DNA from: an uncultured Pseudomonadota bacterium
GTDB lineage: Bacteria; Desulfobacterota; Desulfobulbia; Desulfobulbales; Desulfurivibrionaceae
Assembly: GCA_937868185.1 (NCBI GenBank)
Contig: CALMMG010000001.1
Location: forward strand, 27,585 to 91,584
DNA: 64,000 nucleotides
Direction: 5' to 3'
The notes beneath the pieces are model-generated. The model saw only the letters and a program-made list of their open reading frames with translations. It was not told the DNA's origin and searched no databases. This document shows positions 26,758-35,887 of this stretch, in pieces; positions within the stretch are counted from its first letter, which is position 1, and the number at the start of each line of letters is the position of its first letter. A program made the position numbers and the translations under genes.

Positions 26758-28826
26758 TATCTCCGCCCCTCCACTGGCAACAAGACTGTAAAGGTTGAGC
26801 CGAGGCCGGGGGTACTCGCCACCTCGATTTTTCCGCCATGCCTGGCCACAATGCCGTAGCTTACCGAGAGGCCAAGTCCCGTACCTTTGGCCGCTGGCTT
26901 TGTGGAAAAAAACGGCTCAAAAATCCTTTCCTGGTCCTCCGGGGCAATCCCATGACCGCTGTCTTGAAACTGCACCGCAACATAGCCTTCCCGCACCTCA
27001 GTCCTTACGGTTATTGCCCCAGTTTCCGAAACAATCGACTCCTCGGCATTAGTGAGAAGATTGAGGAAAACCTGCTTGATCTGATCATCCACCGCCTGTA
27101 TTTTCGGCAAAGACGGAGCGAACTCCTTTATGAGAGAGATCTTCTTATTCTTCAGCTCTTTTCGGCAGAGCAAAAGAATATCCTCCAGGGCGGCATGCAC
27201 ATCCACCGGAGCCTCTATGCCGTTGGTCGGACGATTAAAACTCTGCAAATCTTTGGTAAGTCTGGCTATACGTTCACACTCCCGAATAGCAAGTTCAACC
27301 ATCTGGAGGTCCTCGCCTTCAAGCTTGTCCCTCCGTTTCAAGCCATCCAACACGTTGCGGATGCCGCAAATTGGGTTATTGAATTCGTGGGCAATAGAAG
27401 CGGACAGCTTGCCCACCGCGCTTAATTTTTCCGAATGCAACAACTGCCGGTGGGTCTTTTCCAGTTCCGCCGTGCGCTGGCTGACCCGCAACTCCAGCAA
27501 TTCTCGAGCTTCCCGCTCCATCATTTCTTTGTTCTTCCGTTCCGTGATCTCGGTGCCAATACTAATTTTTGCCTGGACTTCCCCCATCCACTTGATGACC
27601 CGATCATGATACTCATACCAGCATCCGTTCACGCTGTTCTGATTTTCCCAGATATACACGCCACCCGGGCTACGGTTGTCACCATTGACAGCAAGAACCT
27701 TTTCATTGCTACAAAAACTACAAGGGCCATTCTGCCCGCACTGCATGACCGACCAACAAAGCCGACCGGCGCCCTCCCCGAAAACCTCCCGAGCCTGACG
27801 ATTCATGAAAAGAATCTGATAGGTGCCCATGTTGACCACATAGATAATTGCGTCAAGGCTATCGAGCACAGTGAGCAGACGACGGTGCGCCTTGGCTAGA
27901 TTCGTTTCGACCTTGATCCGCTCGTCAATCTCCTTATGCAATTGTTCATTTGTTTTGGTCAGACTGTCTGTCCGTTCCTCAACGAGCCGGGCAAGATACG
28001 CACCATTCTCCCGCATCCGTGCTTCAGCCTCCTTACGTTTGGTGATATCGCGAACCAGGGCAAGGATAGTGCCGCTTTCGTCTTCGGGAATGGAGAGAAA
28101 ATTAAGCAGCAATCGCTTCCCGCCAAGGAAAATTTCCTCATCCTCCCCCGCGCACACCGGTTGCTGCGGATCGACCGCCTCGGCAAGAAGGCGCACTTCA
28201 GAGGCATACGGTTCCTGGAAAAGCCCGGAAAAAAAGTTCGCGCCCAAAAGTTTTTCTTCGGGCTGACCAAACAAAGCGATGGCGCTGGCATTTACATAGA
28301 TGATCTTCTGGGCACGGGTAAAATGGACCACCCCTTCGGACATATGATCAAGGACCAGTTCCAGATGCCTTTGCGAGCGCAACAGCTCTTTGGTAACTTC
28401 ACGCTGATAGATTCCGTCAAGCCCAAGAATCCTCGACTCCGCATCTCCCGCTGCCTTTTTGTCGGAATTTGCGATGAGTTCTTGGACATGGAGGAAGATG
28501 TTCTTGAATGAGCCTTTAGCAATACAGGCATCGGCACCGTAGGAGAGAAAATCTGTTTCGCCTTCGCTGGCGATGGCGGAAAGGATGACAATAAAAACAT
28601 GTTGCAGGTGGGGCATGCTACGGACAATACGGCACAACTTGTCCCCACGGATATTGGGCATAACCAGGTCGACAAACATGATATCCGGGACAAATTCCTC
28701 AAGGACATCAAGGGCCGCAAGGCCATCCTGGGCTACCCGCACCTCATGTCCTTCCTTTTCCAGGAAATTGGACATAAGTTCAAGGATAAGCGGATGGTTG
28801 TCCACCGCCAGAATCTTTTTAGGCAT
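26757..28826 (-). CDS. REC-PAS-PAS-histidine kinase
   Basis: [43 protein letters not shown]. Confidence 0.9.
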   Translation of the reverse strand: MPKKILAVDNHPLILELMSNFLEKEGHEVRVAQDGLAALDVLEEFVPDIMFVDLVMPNIRGDKLCRIVRSMPHLQHVFIVILSAIASEGETDFLSYGADACIAKGSFKNIFLHVQELIANSDKKAAGDAESRILGLDGIYQREVTKELLRSQRHLELVLDHMSEGVVHFTRAQKIIYVNASAIALFGQPEEKLLGANFFSGLFQEPYASEVRLLAEAVDPQQPVCAGEDEEIFLGGKRLLLNFLSIPEDESGTILALVRDITKRKEAEARMRENGAYLARLVEERTDSLTKTNEQLHKEIDERIKVETNLAKAHRRLLTVLDSLDAIIYVVNMGTYQILFMNRQAREVFGEGAGRLCWSVMQCGQNGPCSFCSNEKVLAVNGDNRSPGGVYIWENQNSVNGCWYEYHDRVIKWMGEVQAKISIGTEITERKNKEMMEREARELLELRVSQRTAELEKTHRQLLHSEKLSAVGKLSASIAHEFNNPICGIRNVLDGLKRRDKLEGEDLQMVELAIRECERIARLTKDLQSFNRPTNGIEAPVDVHAALEDILLLCRKELKNKKISLIKEFAPSLPKIQAVDDQIKQVFLNLLTNAEESIVSETGAITVRTEVREGYVAVQFQDSGHGIAPEDQERIFEPFFSTKPAAKGTGLGLSVSYGIVARHGGKIEVASTPGLGSTFTVLLPVEGRR

Positions 28827-28943
28827 GGGCGCTTCCCCCATATGACAAACGCCAAAAACAGCCTTCCCTCTCTGGAAAAACAAGAGGATGAAGACCTTAT
28901 TTCTTTATAGGTTAATCGCCCTATAAAGTCAAAGGCTCAAAAG

Positions 28944-30731
28944 TCACTGCTCCCCGGAGATAGAACAAAATGGGGCGCCGTCGCTCCGTTCGCAGATCCC
29001 CCGTCTGATCACCTCCTTGTTGTAGGCGGCAATTGCATCTCCGCGCTTGAGCATCCCCACCACCCAGCGGTCGTTCGTGTCCTCCACCACCGGAATCTCT
29101 TCCACCCCTTTGGCATCAAAAAGGGCCATGGCTGTGAAGAGATTGTCGTCCGGAGTGAGCACCACAACCTTGCGGGTACAGATGTTGCCCACTCGGGCAG
29201 AAAGCCGCAACTCCTCGTCATGCAGGATGCTTTTCACGTCCTGAAGGGAAACAATCCCGGTCATCCTGCCGCTCTGATCGACCACCGGAAAATAAAAGCT
29301 GTCCCGGGCCATACTGAAAATGGTCAGCAATTGGTCAACGTTGGCCTGTTCGCTGATAAAATCCACATCCTCGCTGACAACCCTGCCAACCTTAATGGAT
29401 TTCATCACCGAAATTTCCCTCCCTTCGTGGAGATCGATGCCGTCCCGGCTAAAATCCACGGTATCTATGGAGTCGGGGTTCAAGTGGGAAGCCACCACTG
29501 TGCCGATGATACTTGCAAGCATAATGGGGATGATGATGCGATAGTTACCGGTCATCTCAAAAAGAAGAAAGATGGCGGTGAGCGGGGCATGGGTAGAGGC
29601 GGCAAGAAAGGCACCGATGCCCACTGCGGCATAAGCGCTGGAATTGGCGGTATACCGGGGCAACAGGGTATGAGCCAGGTCGCCGAAGGCCCCACCAATT
29701 ACAGCCCCGATAAAAAGCGCCGGGGCAAACACCCCGCCCGCTCCGCCGGAGCCAAGGGTAATGGCGGTTGCCGCTATCTTGACAAAAATCAGCGCTGCCA
29801 TCACCCAAAGCACGCCTCGTCCGGCAAGGACATCTTCCAGATAATGATAGCCATCTCCCATAACCTGAGGAAAGCCGATGGCCAGGAGGCCAAGGACCAA
29901 CGCGCCGAGCAGGGGCTTGAGTTGTGGGTGGAAGCCGAATGCGGCAAAGCGGTCGCGGATTTTATAAAACACTTCAATATGCAGCACCGCGATCAACCCC
30001 ATGACCACGCCCAGTAACGAATAGAGCGGGATTTCGACCAGGGAATTGACAATCTCATAGGCAGGAATGGGGAAGGCCGGAGAAACACCATAGTAGCCCC
30101 GGGAAACAACAGTGGCCATGGCCGAAGAAATCACCAGGGCAGCAAAAGAGCCGATTTCGTAGGTACCCAGCAAAACGATCTCGGCGGCAAAAAAAACCCC
30201 GGCAATGGGGGCGTTGAACATGGCCGCCACACCGCCAGCGCACCCGGCGGCGATAAAAATCTTCATCCTGCTCCCGGAGACCCGGAAGAACTGCCCGAAC
30301 TGCGAACCCACCGCCCCGCCCACTTGAGCAATGGGCCCCTCGACCCCGGCGGAACCGCCGGTGCCGATGGTCAGGGCGCAGGAAAGAATCTTGAGGATAA
30401 TGGTTCGAAATCGGACAATACCGCCTTCCAGATTGACCTGGCGCAAAAATTTCGGGAAACCGTAGCCGTTTACCTCCCCGGGAAAAATCAGGGACAGGGG
30501 GATGAGCAACACCATGCCGCACAGAGGTATCAGGGGAAGGAGCAGAAGATGCAGCCCGCCTTTGTCCAGGCCGAGCAGCGCCGAGCCACCGACAAAAATA
30601 TTGTCATGGACAAAGGCAACGGTGGTGCGAAAGAGAATATTTGCCGCCCCGGCCATCAGACCGATACAGGCAGCGATGGCAGTTACCCGGAAATTCTCAC
30701 CCGGCAGGATTCTTCTGATCTTTGTCTTCAT
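28944..30731 (-). CDS. ClC family chloride channel/antiporter with C-terminal CBS pair
   Basis: GTGGSAGVEGPIAQVGGAVGS, GSGGAGGVFAPALFIGA; CBS-like C-terminus. Confidence 0.92.
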   Translation of the reverse strand: MKTKIRRILPGENFRVTAIAACIGLMAGAANILFRTTVAFVHDNIFVGGSALLGLDKGGLHLLLLPLIPLCGMVLLIPLSLIFPGEVNGYGFPKFLRQVNLEGGIVRFRTIILKILSCALTIGTGGSAGVEGPIAQVGGAVGSQFGQFFRVSGSRMKIFIAAGCAGGVAAMFNAPIAGVFFAAEIVLLGTYEIGSFAALVISSAMATVVSRGYYGVSPAFPIPAYEIVNSLVEIPLYSLLGVVMGLIAVLHIEVFYKIRDRFAAFGFHPQLKPLLGALVLGLLAIGFPQVMGDGYHYLEDVLAGRGVLWVMAALIFVKIAATAITLGSGGAGGVFAPALFIGAVIGGAFGDLAHTLLPRYTANSSAYAAVGIGAFLAASTHAPLTAIFLLFEMTGNYRIIIPIMLASIIGTVVASHLNPDSIDTVDFSRDGIDLHEGREISVMKSIKVGRVVSEDVDFISEQANVDQLLTIFSMARDSFYFPVVDQSGRMTGIVSLQDVKSILHDEELRLSARVGNICTRKVVVLTPDDNLFTAMALFDAKGVEEIPVVEDTNDRWVVGMLKRGDAIAAYNKEVIRRGICERSDGAPFCSISGEQ

Positions 30732-31963
30732 ATCTTTTCCGGGGTCTCGCAACCCAATAGCCGCGCCTGTCGAAGAAAATACGCATCCGTCATCCCGGCG
30801 ATAAAATCCCGCACCATGATCGCTGGCTGCTGAGCCTCGACGTATTCCTGACCCTGTTCATGCAAAAAATTTGCATACATTTCAGCCTGGCGCTCCTGCT
30901 TGGCAAACTGATCAAGACAGGAGGCGAACAACACCCTATAACAATCGGTAATCTTGGCAAGCCCCTTCTTGATGGCCGGGTTCAGATATATCCGCTCGTA
31001 GTTGAAACCTTTCAGCTCTTTCAACCCCTCTGAGACCTCATCGCTGAAAGCGATGGCCCCAGCATCAAGGCCATTGGCGATCAAATCAGTCACCAGACGG
31101 TAGACCATGCTGCCATTGGTCCGGCCAAAAATCTCCTGACAGCGGGCCGGGATATCATCCCGGCCGATCAGCCCAAGCTCAATAGCATCCTCGATGTCCC
31201 TGCCGATATAGGCAATGGTATCCGCAAAACGAACCACACACCCCTCCATGGTCATGGGGACAAGTTCCTGCCGACGATCAAGGGCTTTTGCCGCACCCTG
31301 CCGGTCAAAGTCGGCAAAGGTCTTGCCGGGCTGGGGAGCGAGTTTCCGGTTGTGGATCTCGCCATCGTGGCACATAATACCGTCCAGGGTTTGCAGGGTT
31401 AGGTTCCAGCCCTTTCCCTGCCGTTCAATGCCTTCTAAAAAGCGAACACTTTGCAGATTATGTTGAAACGAGGGCAACCCATACCCGCGGCAGAGCGCAT
31501 CCAGCACCTTTTCCCCATCATGGCCAAAGGGCGGATGCCCTATATCGTGGCCCAAGGCAATGGCCTCAATGAGATCCTCATTCAAGCGGAGATAGCGGCC
31601 AATGGTCCGGGCAATTTTCGAGACCAGCTGCACATGCAAAACCCGATGGGTGATATGGTCATTCTCAACCATGTAAAACACCTGGGTTTTATCGATGTAC
31701 CGGGTATAGGCCCGCGAATGCAGAATCCTGTCACCATCCACGGCAAAGGACTGCCGATGGTCCTCCTCCTGCCCGTCCTCACCCCGCCGCCTGACTCCCT
31801 CCTTGCTTAAACTGGCAAACGGCGACAAACGCTCGGCCTCAAGTGCGTCCAGCTGATCTTTCAAGACAAGCAAATGAGAAGAGGTCATATAACGCATGGC
31901 TGTGTGGTCCGAGGGTATAGTGGATGATGCAAAAACAAAGTATATCCCAGCAATCCCATCCAT
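30728..31963 (-). CDS. dGTPase-like HD-domain deoxynucleoside triphosphate triphosphohydrolase
   Basis: SRAYTRYIDKTQVF, ALGHDIGHPPFGHDGEKVL, CVVRFADTIAYIGRDIEDA. Confidence 0.9.
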   Translation of the reverse strand: MDGIAGIYFVFASSTIPSDHTAMRYMTSSHLLVLKDQLDALEAERLSPFASLSKEGVRRRGEDGQEEDHRQSFAVDGDRILHSRAYTRYIDKTQVFYMVENDHITHRVLHVQLVSKIARTIGRYLRLNEDLIEAIALGHDIGHPPFGHDGEKVLDALCRGYGLPSFQHNLQSVRFLEGIERQGKGWNLTLQTLDGIMCHDGEIHNRKLAPQPGKTFADFDRQGAAKALDRRQELVPMTMEGCVVRFADTIAYIGRDIEDAIELGLIGRDDIPARCQEIFGRTNGSMVYRLVTDLIANGLDAGAIAFSDEVSEGLKELKGFNYERIYLNPAIKKGLAKITDCYRVLFASCLDQFAKQERQAEMYANFLHEQGQEYVEAQQPAIMVRDFIAGMTDAYFLRQARLLGCETPEKI

Positions 31964-32110
31964 ACAATGCTTTGTCTTATTTTGGCAAGAAACAGACTGC
32001 CAAGCTCCACCGTATCATTTTCCCCGTGCGATTTTTATATAATTAGGTAACAATACCTAGACAGCAGTCGATCGAATGCCCTGCAATCTTCTCCCTGATA
32101 AGGATGCCCG

Positions 32111-33082
32111 GTGCCTGACTCCCGCCCGATAACCATTGTTACCCATCCTCTTTATCTTGCCCATGACACCGGTGGTGGTGAACATCCGGAAGCGCCAGCC
32201 CGCCTCACCTCATTGCTGGCAAAGCTGCATGGTTCTCCGCTCAGGGACCAACTCACCACTGTCGAGCCCCGCAAGGCGGAACGGCATTGGCTGACAACCT
32301 TTCATGACGAGCATTATCTTTTCCGTCTGGAAGAATGCGCCCTTTCAGGAAAGACCCATCTCGACCACCAGGACAATCAGCTCTGCTTCGATTCCTACGA
32401 GGCCGCCCTGCTTTCAGCGGGTGCAGGGCTCACCGGCATCGACTTGCTGGAAGGCACAGAAAATCTGGTTTTTTGCGCGGTGCGACCGCCGGGGCATCAC
32501 GCCGAAAGTAATCTCGCCCTGGGTTTTTGTTTCTTGAACAACTGCGTGCTGGCTGCCCGCTACTGGCAGCAGCAGTATGGCCGCCGGAAGATTTTAATCA
32601 TCGATTTTGATGCCCATCACGGCAACGGCATCCAGAGCGCCTTTGAGGAAGACCCGGAGGTCTTTTATCTTAGCCTGCATGAGCATCCCACCTTCAGCTT
32701 CCCCGGCAGCGGCTATGCGGAAGAGAGTGGCACCGGACCAGGACGCGGGGCCACCCTGAATATCCCCTTGCCCCCCGGCGCAGACGACCAGATGGTGCTC
32801 AATGCCTTTGCCCGAAGAATTGAACCGACCCTGGTCGCTTTCGCACCGGAACGGATCATCGTCGCCGCAGGCTTTGACGGACACCGCGCCGATGACATGT
32901 CCGGCCTTGCCTATTCCACAGAACTCTACGGCAAGTTTGGCGAATACCTGGCTGTCTGGGCACAAAGATTCTGCCAAGGCAAGCTGTTGTCCATTCTCGA
33001 AGGCGGCTACCATCTGGAAAGCCTGGGTGACAGCGCGACCAGCTATCTCACCGCCTTAAGCAACCATAGTATTGAGGAATAA
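32111..33082 (+). CDS. Histone deacetylase / AcuC family protein
   Basis: RPPGHHAE, IDFDAHHGNG, LEGGYH motifs. Confidence 0.93.
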   Translation: MPDSRPITIVTHPLYLAHDTGGGEHPEAPARLTSLLAKLHGSPLRDQLTTVEPRKAERHWLTTFHDEHYLFRLEECALSGKTHLDHQDNQLCFDSYEAALLSAGAGLTGIDLLEGTENLVFCAVRPPGHHAESNLALGFCFLNNCVLAARYWQQQYGRRKILIIDFDAHHGNGIQSAFEEDPEVFYLSLHEHPTFSFPGSGYAEESGTGPGRGATLNIPLPPGADDQMVLNAFARRIEPTLVAFAPERIIVAAGFDGHRADDMSGLAYSTELYGKFGEYLAVWAQRFCQGKLLSILEGGYHLESLGDSATSYLTALSNHSIEE

Positions 33083-33085
33083 GCC

Positions 33086-33751
33086 ATGTTCATCACCCAA
33101 CACATGACCAGAAACCCGGTGACCGTTTCCCCCGAAACCCTCCTCCCCGCAGTACGGGAAATTCTAAAAAGTGGCAAATTCCGCCATCTGCCGGTGGTGG
33201 ACGCGGAAAACCATCTGGTCGGCATTGTTACCGACCGGGATTTGCGCTCGGCCTCCCCTTCCTCGGTGCTCTCCGGAGAACGGCTCAAGGCCTGCCATGC
33301 GGATTTCGACCAGACCGCGGTCAGCGCCATCATGAGCCGCGCTTTTTTCACCTTAAACCCCATGTCCACCCTGGACGACGCCCTGATCCTCCTCGACCGG
33401 GAGAAAATCGGCGCTCTGCCCGTGGTGGATCAGGAACAACGGGTCATCGGTATGTTTTCCATGCGCGACCTCATGGGTGCCTACCGGCGGCTTTTCGGCC
33501 TTGGCGAACGAGGTTCCGCCATGATCGTGGTGGAGCATGACGGCAAACGCAAACCGCTTTCCCGTATCGCCAAGGTGCTCGAAGAACACAATATCCGCTT
33601 CACCCGGCTGATCCGCACCGAGGCGGAGGGGACCGCGGCGGAACGCATCTATCTGCGGGTCAACACTTACAATATCAGCGCCGTACACCAGGCCCTCGGT
33701 GAGGCGGGCTTCAGCGTGGTTTTACCCGAAATTCCCGAATTTGTTGGGTAG
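33086..33751 (+). CDS. AcuB-like tandem CBS protein with ACT-like C-terminus
   Basis: MTRNPVTVSPETLL...LPVVDAENHLVGIVTDRDLR; second CBS; C-terminal IAKVLEEHNIRFTRLIRTEAEG. Confidence 0.88.
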   Translation: MFITQHMTRNPVTVSPETLLPAVREILKSGKFRHLPVVDAENHLVGIVTDRDLRSASPSSVLSGERLKACHADFDQTAVSAIMSRAFFTLNPMSTLDDALILLDREKIGALPVVDQEQRVIGMFSMRDLMGAYRRLFGLGERGSAMIVVEHDGKRKPLSRIAKVLEEHNIRFTRLIRTEAEGTAAERIYLRVNTYNISAVHQALGEAGFSVVLPEIPEFVG

Positions 33752-33781
33752 CATCCCCTCACTTCTTCACAGGAAAACACC

Positions 33782-35887
33782 ATGCTCAAGCCCCTTTTCT
33801 ATCCGAATTCCATCGCCGTGCTCGGCGCTTCCCGCACTCCGGGCAAAGTCGGCCACGATATTGTCGCCAACCTGCTGGCCAGCGGCTATGGTGGGCGGAT
33901 CATCCCGGTAAATCCAGCGGCCCCGGAGGTGCTGGGGTTGCCCTGTCTGACCGAGATCAAAAAGACGAAAGAAAAAATCGATCTCTGCATCATCGCCCTT
34001 CCCAGCGCTCTGGTTCTGGAGGCGGTACGGGATTGCCTTGAGGCCCAGGCCGGGGCAATCACCGTAATCAGCTCGGGCTTCAAGGAAACCGGGCCACAAG
34101 GCGCCGAAATCGAGCACCGGATCGCCGAGCTCTGCCAGAGCCACAAGGTGCCTCTTCTTGGCCCTAATTGCCTTGGGCTCATCAACACCGAACACCGGAT
34201 GAACGCTTCCTTTGCCAGCCACATGCCGCAACCGGGCTGCATCTCGGTGATCTCCCAGTCCGGGGCCATCTGCACTGCCCTGCTGGACCTGGCCGCCGCC
34301 CGCCACACCGGCATCGCCAAGATGGTGAGTATGGGCAACAAGGCCGACCTCAACGAGGGCGATCTGTTGGTTGCCCTGGCCGCTGACCCGCAAACCAAGG
34401 TGATTGTCGCCTATCTGGAAGACATTGCCTGCGGCGACGAGTTTGTTAAGGCCGCCACCGAGGCCTCGAGCAAAAAACCGGTGATCATCCTGAAAGCCGG
34501 CACCACCGTGGCCGGACAGAAGGCGGCCTCCTCCCACACCGGGGTCTTGGCCGGAGCGGAGATCGCTTACGGGGCAGCCTTCATGCGCTCAGGGGTCATC
34601 CGAGCCGACAGCTTCGAGGCCCTGGCCGATTATGGAGCCCTCTTTGCCATGCAGCCCCTGCCCAAAGGCAAACGGGTGCTGATCATCACCAATGCCGGGG
34701 GGCCTGGGACCATGGCCGCCGATGCCGTGGAGAAATCCGGGATGATTGTGGCCACCCTGGACCGCAACACCGCCTCGGCCCTGCGCCAAAAACTCCCGCG
34801 TGCGGCCAGTATCGGCAATCCCATCGACGTGCTGGGTGACGCCGAACCGGACCGCTATGTGGCCGCCTTGGAAGCAGCCCAGGAAGACGAGGCCGTGGAC
34901 GCCGTGGTCATCATCCTCACCCCCCAGGCCATGACCAAGCCAGCGGAAACCGCCCGAGCGATTGCCGCCAGTCATAAGGGCGACAAGCCCGTGGTAGTCG
35001 CCTTCATGGGCGGGACCGATGTCATGCCGGGCCGGGATGAGCTGGTGACTGCAGGCTTGCCCGATTACCCTTCGCCGGAACGGGCCGTGGCCGCACTCAA
35101 GGCCATGGTAGAATACGCCGCTTGGCGCAAACGACCGCCCAGGATGGTGGCCCGCTTCCCCGTGAACCGACGCCGAGTGGAACGCATCATCACCCGGCGG
35201 TTGCGGACCAACCGGTTGCAGATCGGCGAGGTCAAGGCAAAGAGCATCCTCCAGGCCTACGGTTTCCAGATTCCCCAGGGCTATCTGGCCACCAATGTGG
35301 GCGAGGCCATTGAGATAGCCGAACGCATCGGCTACCCGGTGGCCATGAAGATCGTCTCCCCGGATATCATCCACAAATCAGACCTGGGCGGCGTCCGGCT
35401 CAACGTGACCAACGGTGATGCAGTAGCGGATGCCTACGACCTCATGATGCTCCGCATCGCCCAACGGGCGCCGGAGGCCTGGATTGAAGGGATCTATGTG
35501 GAAAAGATGTTGAGCCGGGGCTTAGAGGTAATCATCGGCATGAGCCGCGACCCGCAGTTCGGGCCCATGCTGATGTTCGGCCTGGGCGGCATCTTTGTCG
35601 AGGTGATGAAAGACGTTACCTTCTACCTGGCACCCATCACCAACGACGAGGCCGTCCAGATGCTGATGAGTACCCGCTCCTACGAAATCCTCAAGGGAAA
35701 ACGAGGGCATAAGGGCGTCGATCTGGCGGGCATTGCCAACGGCTTGCAGCGAATCAGCCAATTGACCACCGATTTCCCGCAGATCGCCGAGCTTGACATC
35801 AACCCCTTCATTGTCGGAGAAACAGGCACCGAGCCGGTGGTGGCGGACGCAAGAATGACCTTGCAGATCATGGGGGAGCCGCGATGA
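33782..35887 (+). CDS. ADP-forming acetate/acyl-CoA ligase (alpha-beta fusion)
   Basis: CoA-binding Rossmann start, SSHTGVLAGAEIAYGAAFM, ATP-grasp C-half ILQAYGFQIPQGYLATN. Confidence 0.93.
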   Translation: MLKPLFYPNSIAVLGASRTPGKVGHDIVANLLASGYGGRIIPVNPAAPEVLGLPCLTEIKKTKEKIDLCIIALPSALVLEAVRDCLEAQAGAITVISSGFKETGPQGAEIEHRIAELCQSHKVPLLGPNCLGLINTEHRMNASFASHMPQPGCISVISQSGAICTALLDLAAARHTGIAKMVSMGNKADLNEGDLLVALAADPQTKVIVAYLEDIACGDEFVKAATEASSKKPVIILKAGTTVAGQKAASSHTGVLAGAEIAYGAAFMRSGVIRADSFEALADYGALFAMQPLPKGKRVLIITNAGGPGTMAADAVEKSGMIVATLDRNTASALRQKLPRAASIGNPIDVLGDAEPDRYVAALEAAQEDEAVDAVVIILTPQAMTKPAETARAIAASHKGDKPVVVAFMGGTDVMPGRDELVTAGLPDYPSPERAVAALKAMVEYAAWRKRPPRMVARFPVNRRRVERIITRRLRTNRLQIGEVKAKSILQAYGFQIPQGYLATNVGEAIEIAERIGYPVAMKIVSPDIIHKSDLGGVRLNVTNGDAVADAYDLMMLRIAQRAPEAWIEGIYVEKMLSRGLEVIIGMSRDPQFGPMLMFGLGGIFVEVMKDVTFYLAPITNDEAVQMLMSTRSYEILKGKRGHKGVDLAGIANGLQRISQLTTDFPQIAELDINPFIVGETGTEPVVADARMTLQIMGEPR

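Noticed and set aside
30728-31963. ClC channel plus dGTPase overlap as an unusual functional pair
   Set aside because: A 4-bp ATGA overlap (30728-30731) is ordinary translational coupling and gives no evidence of shared function by itself
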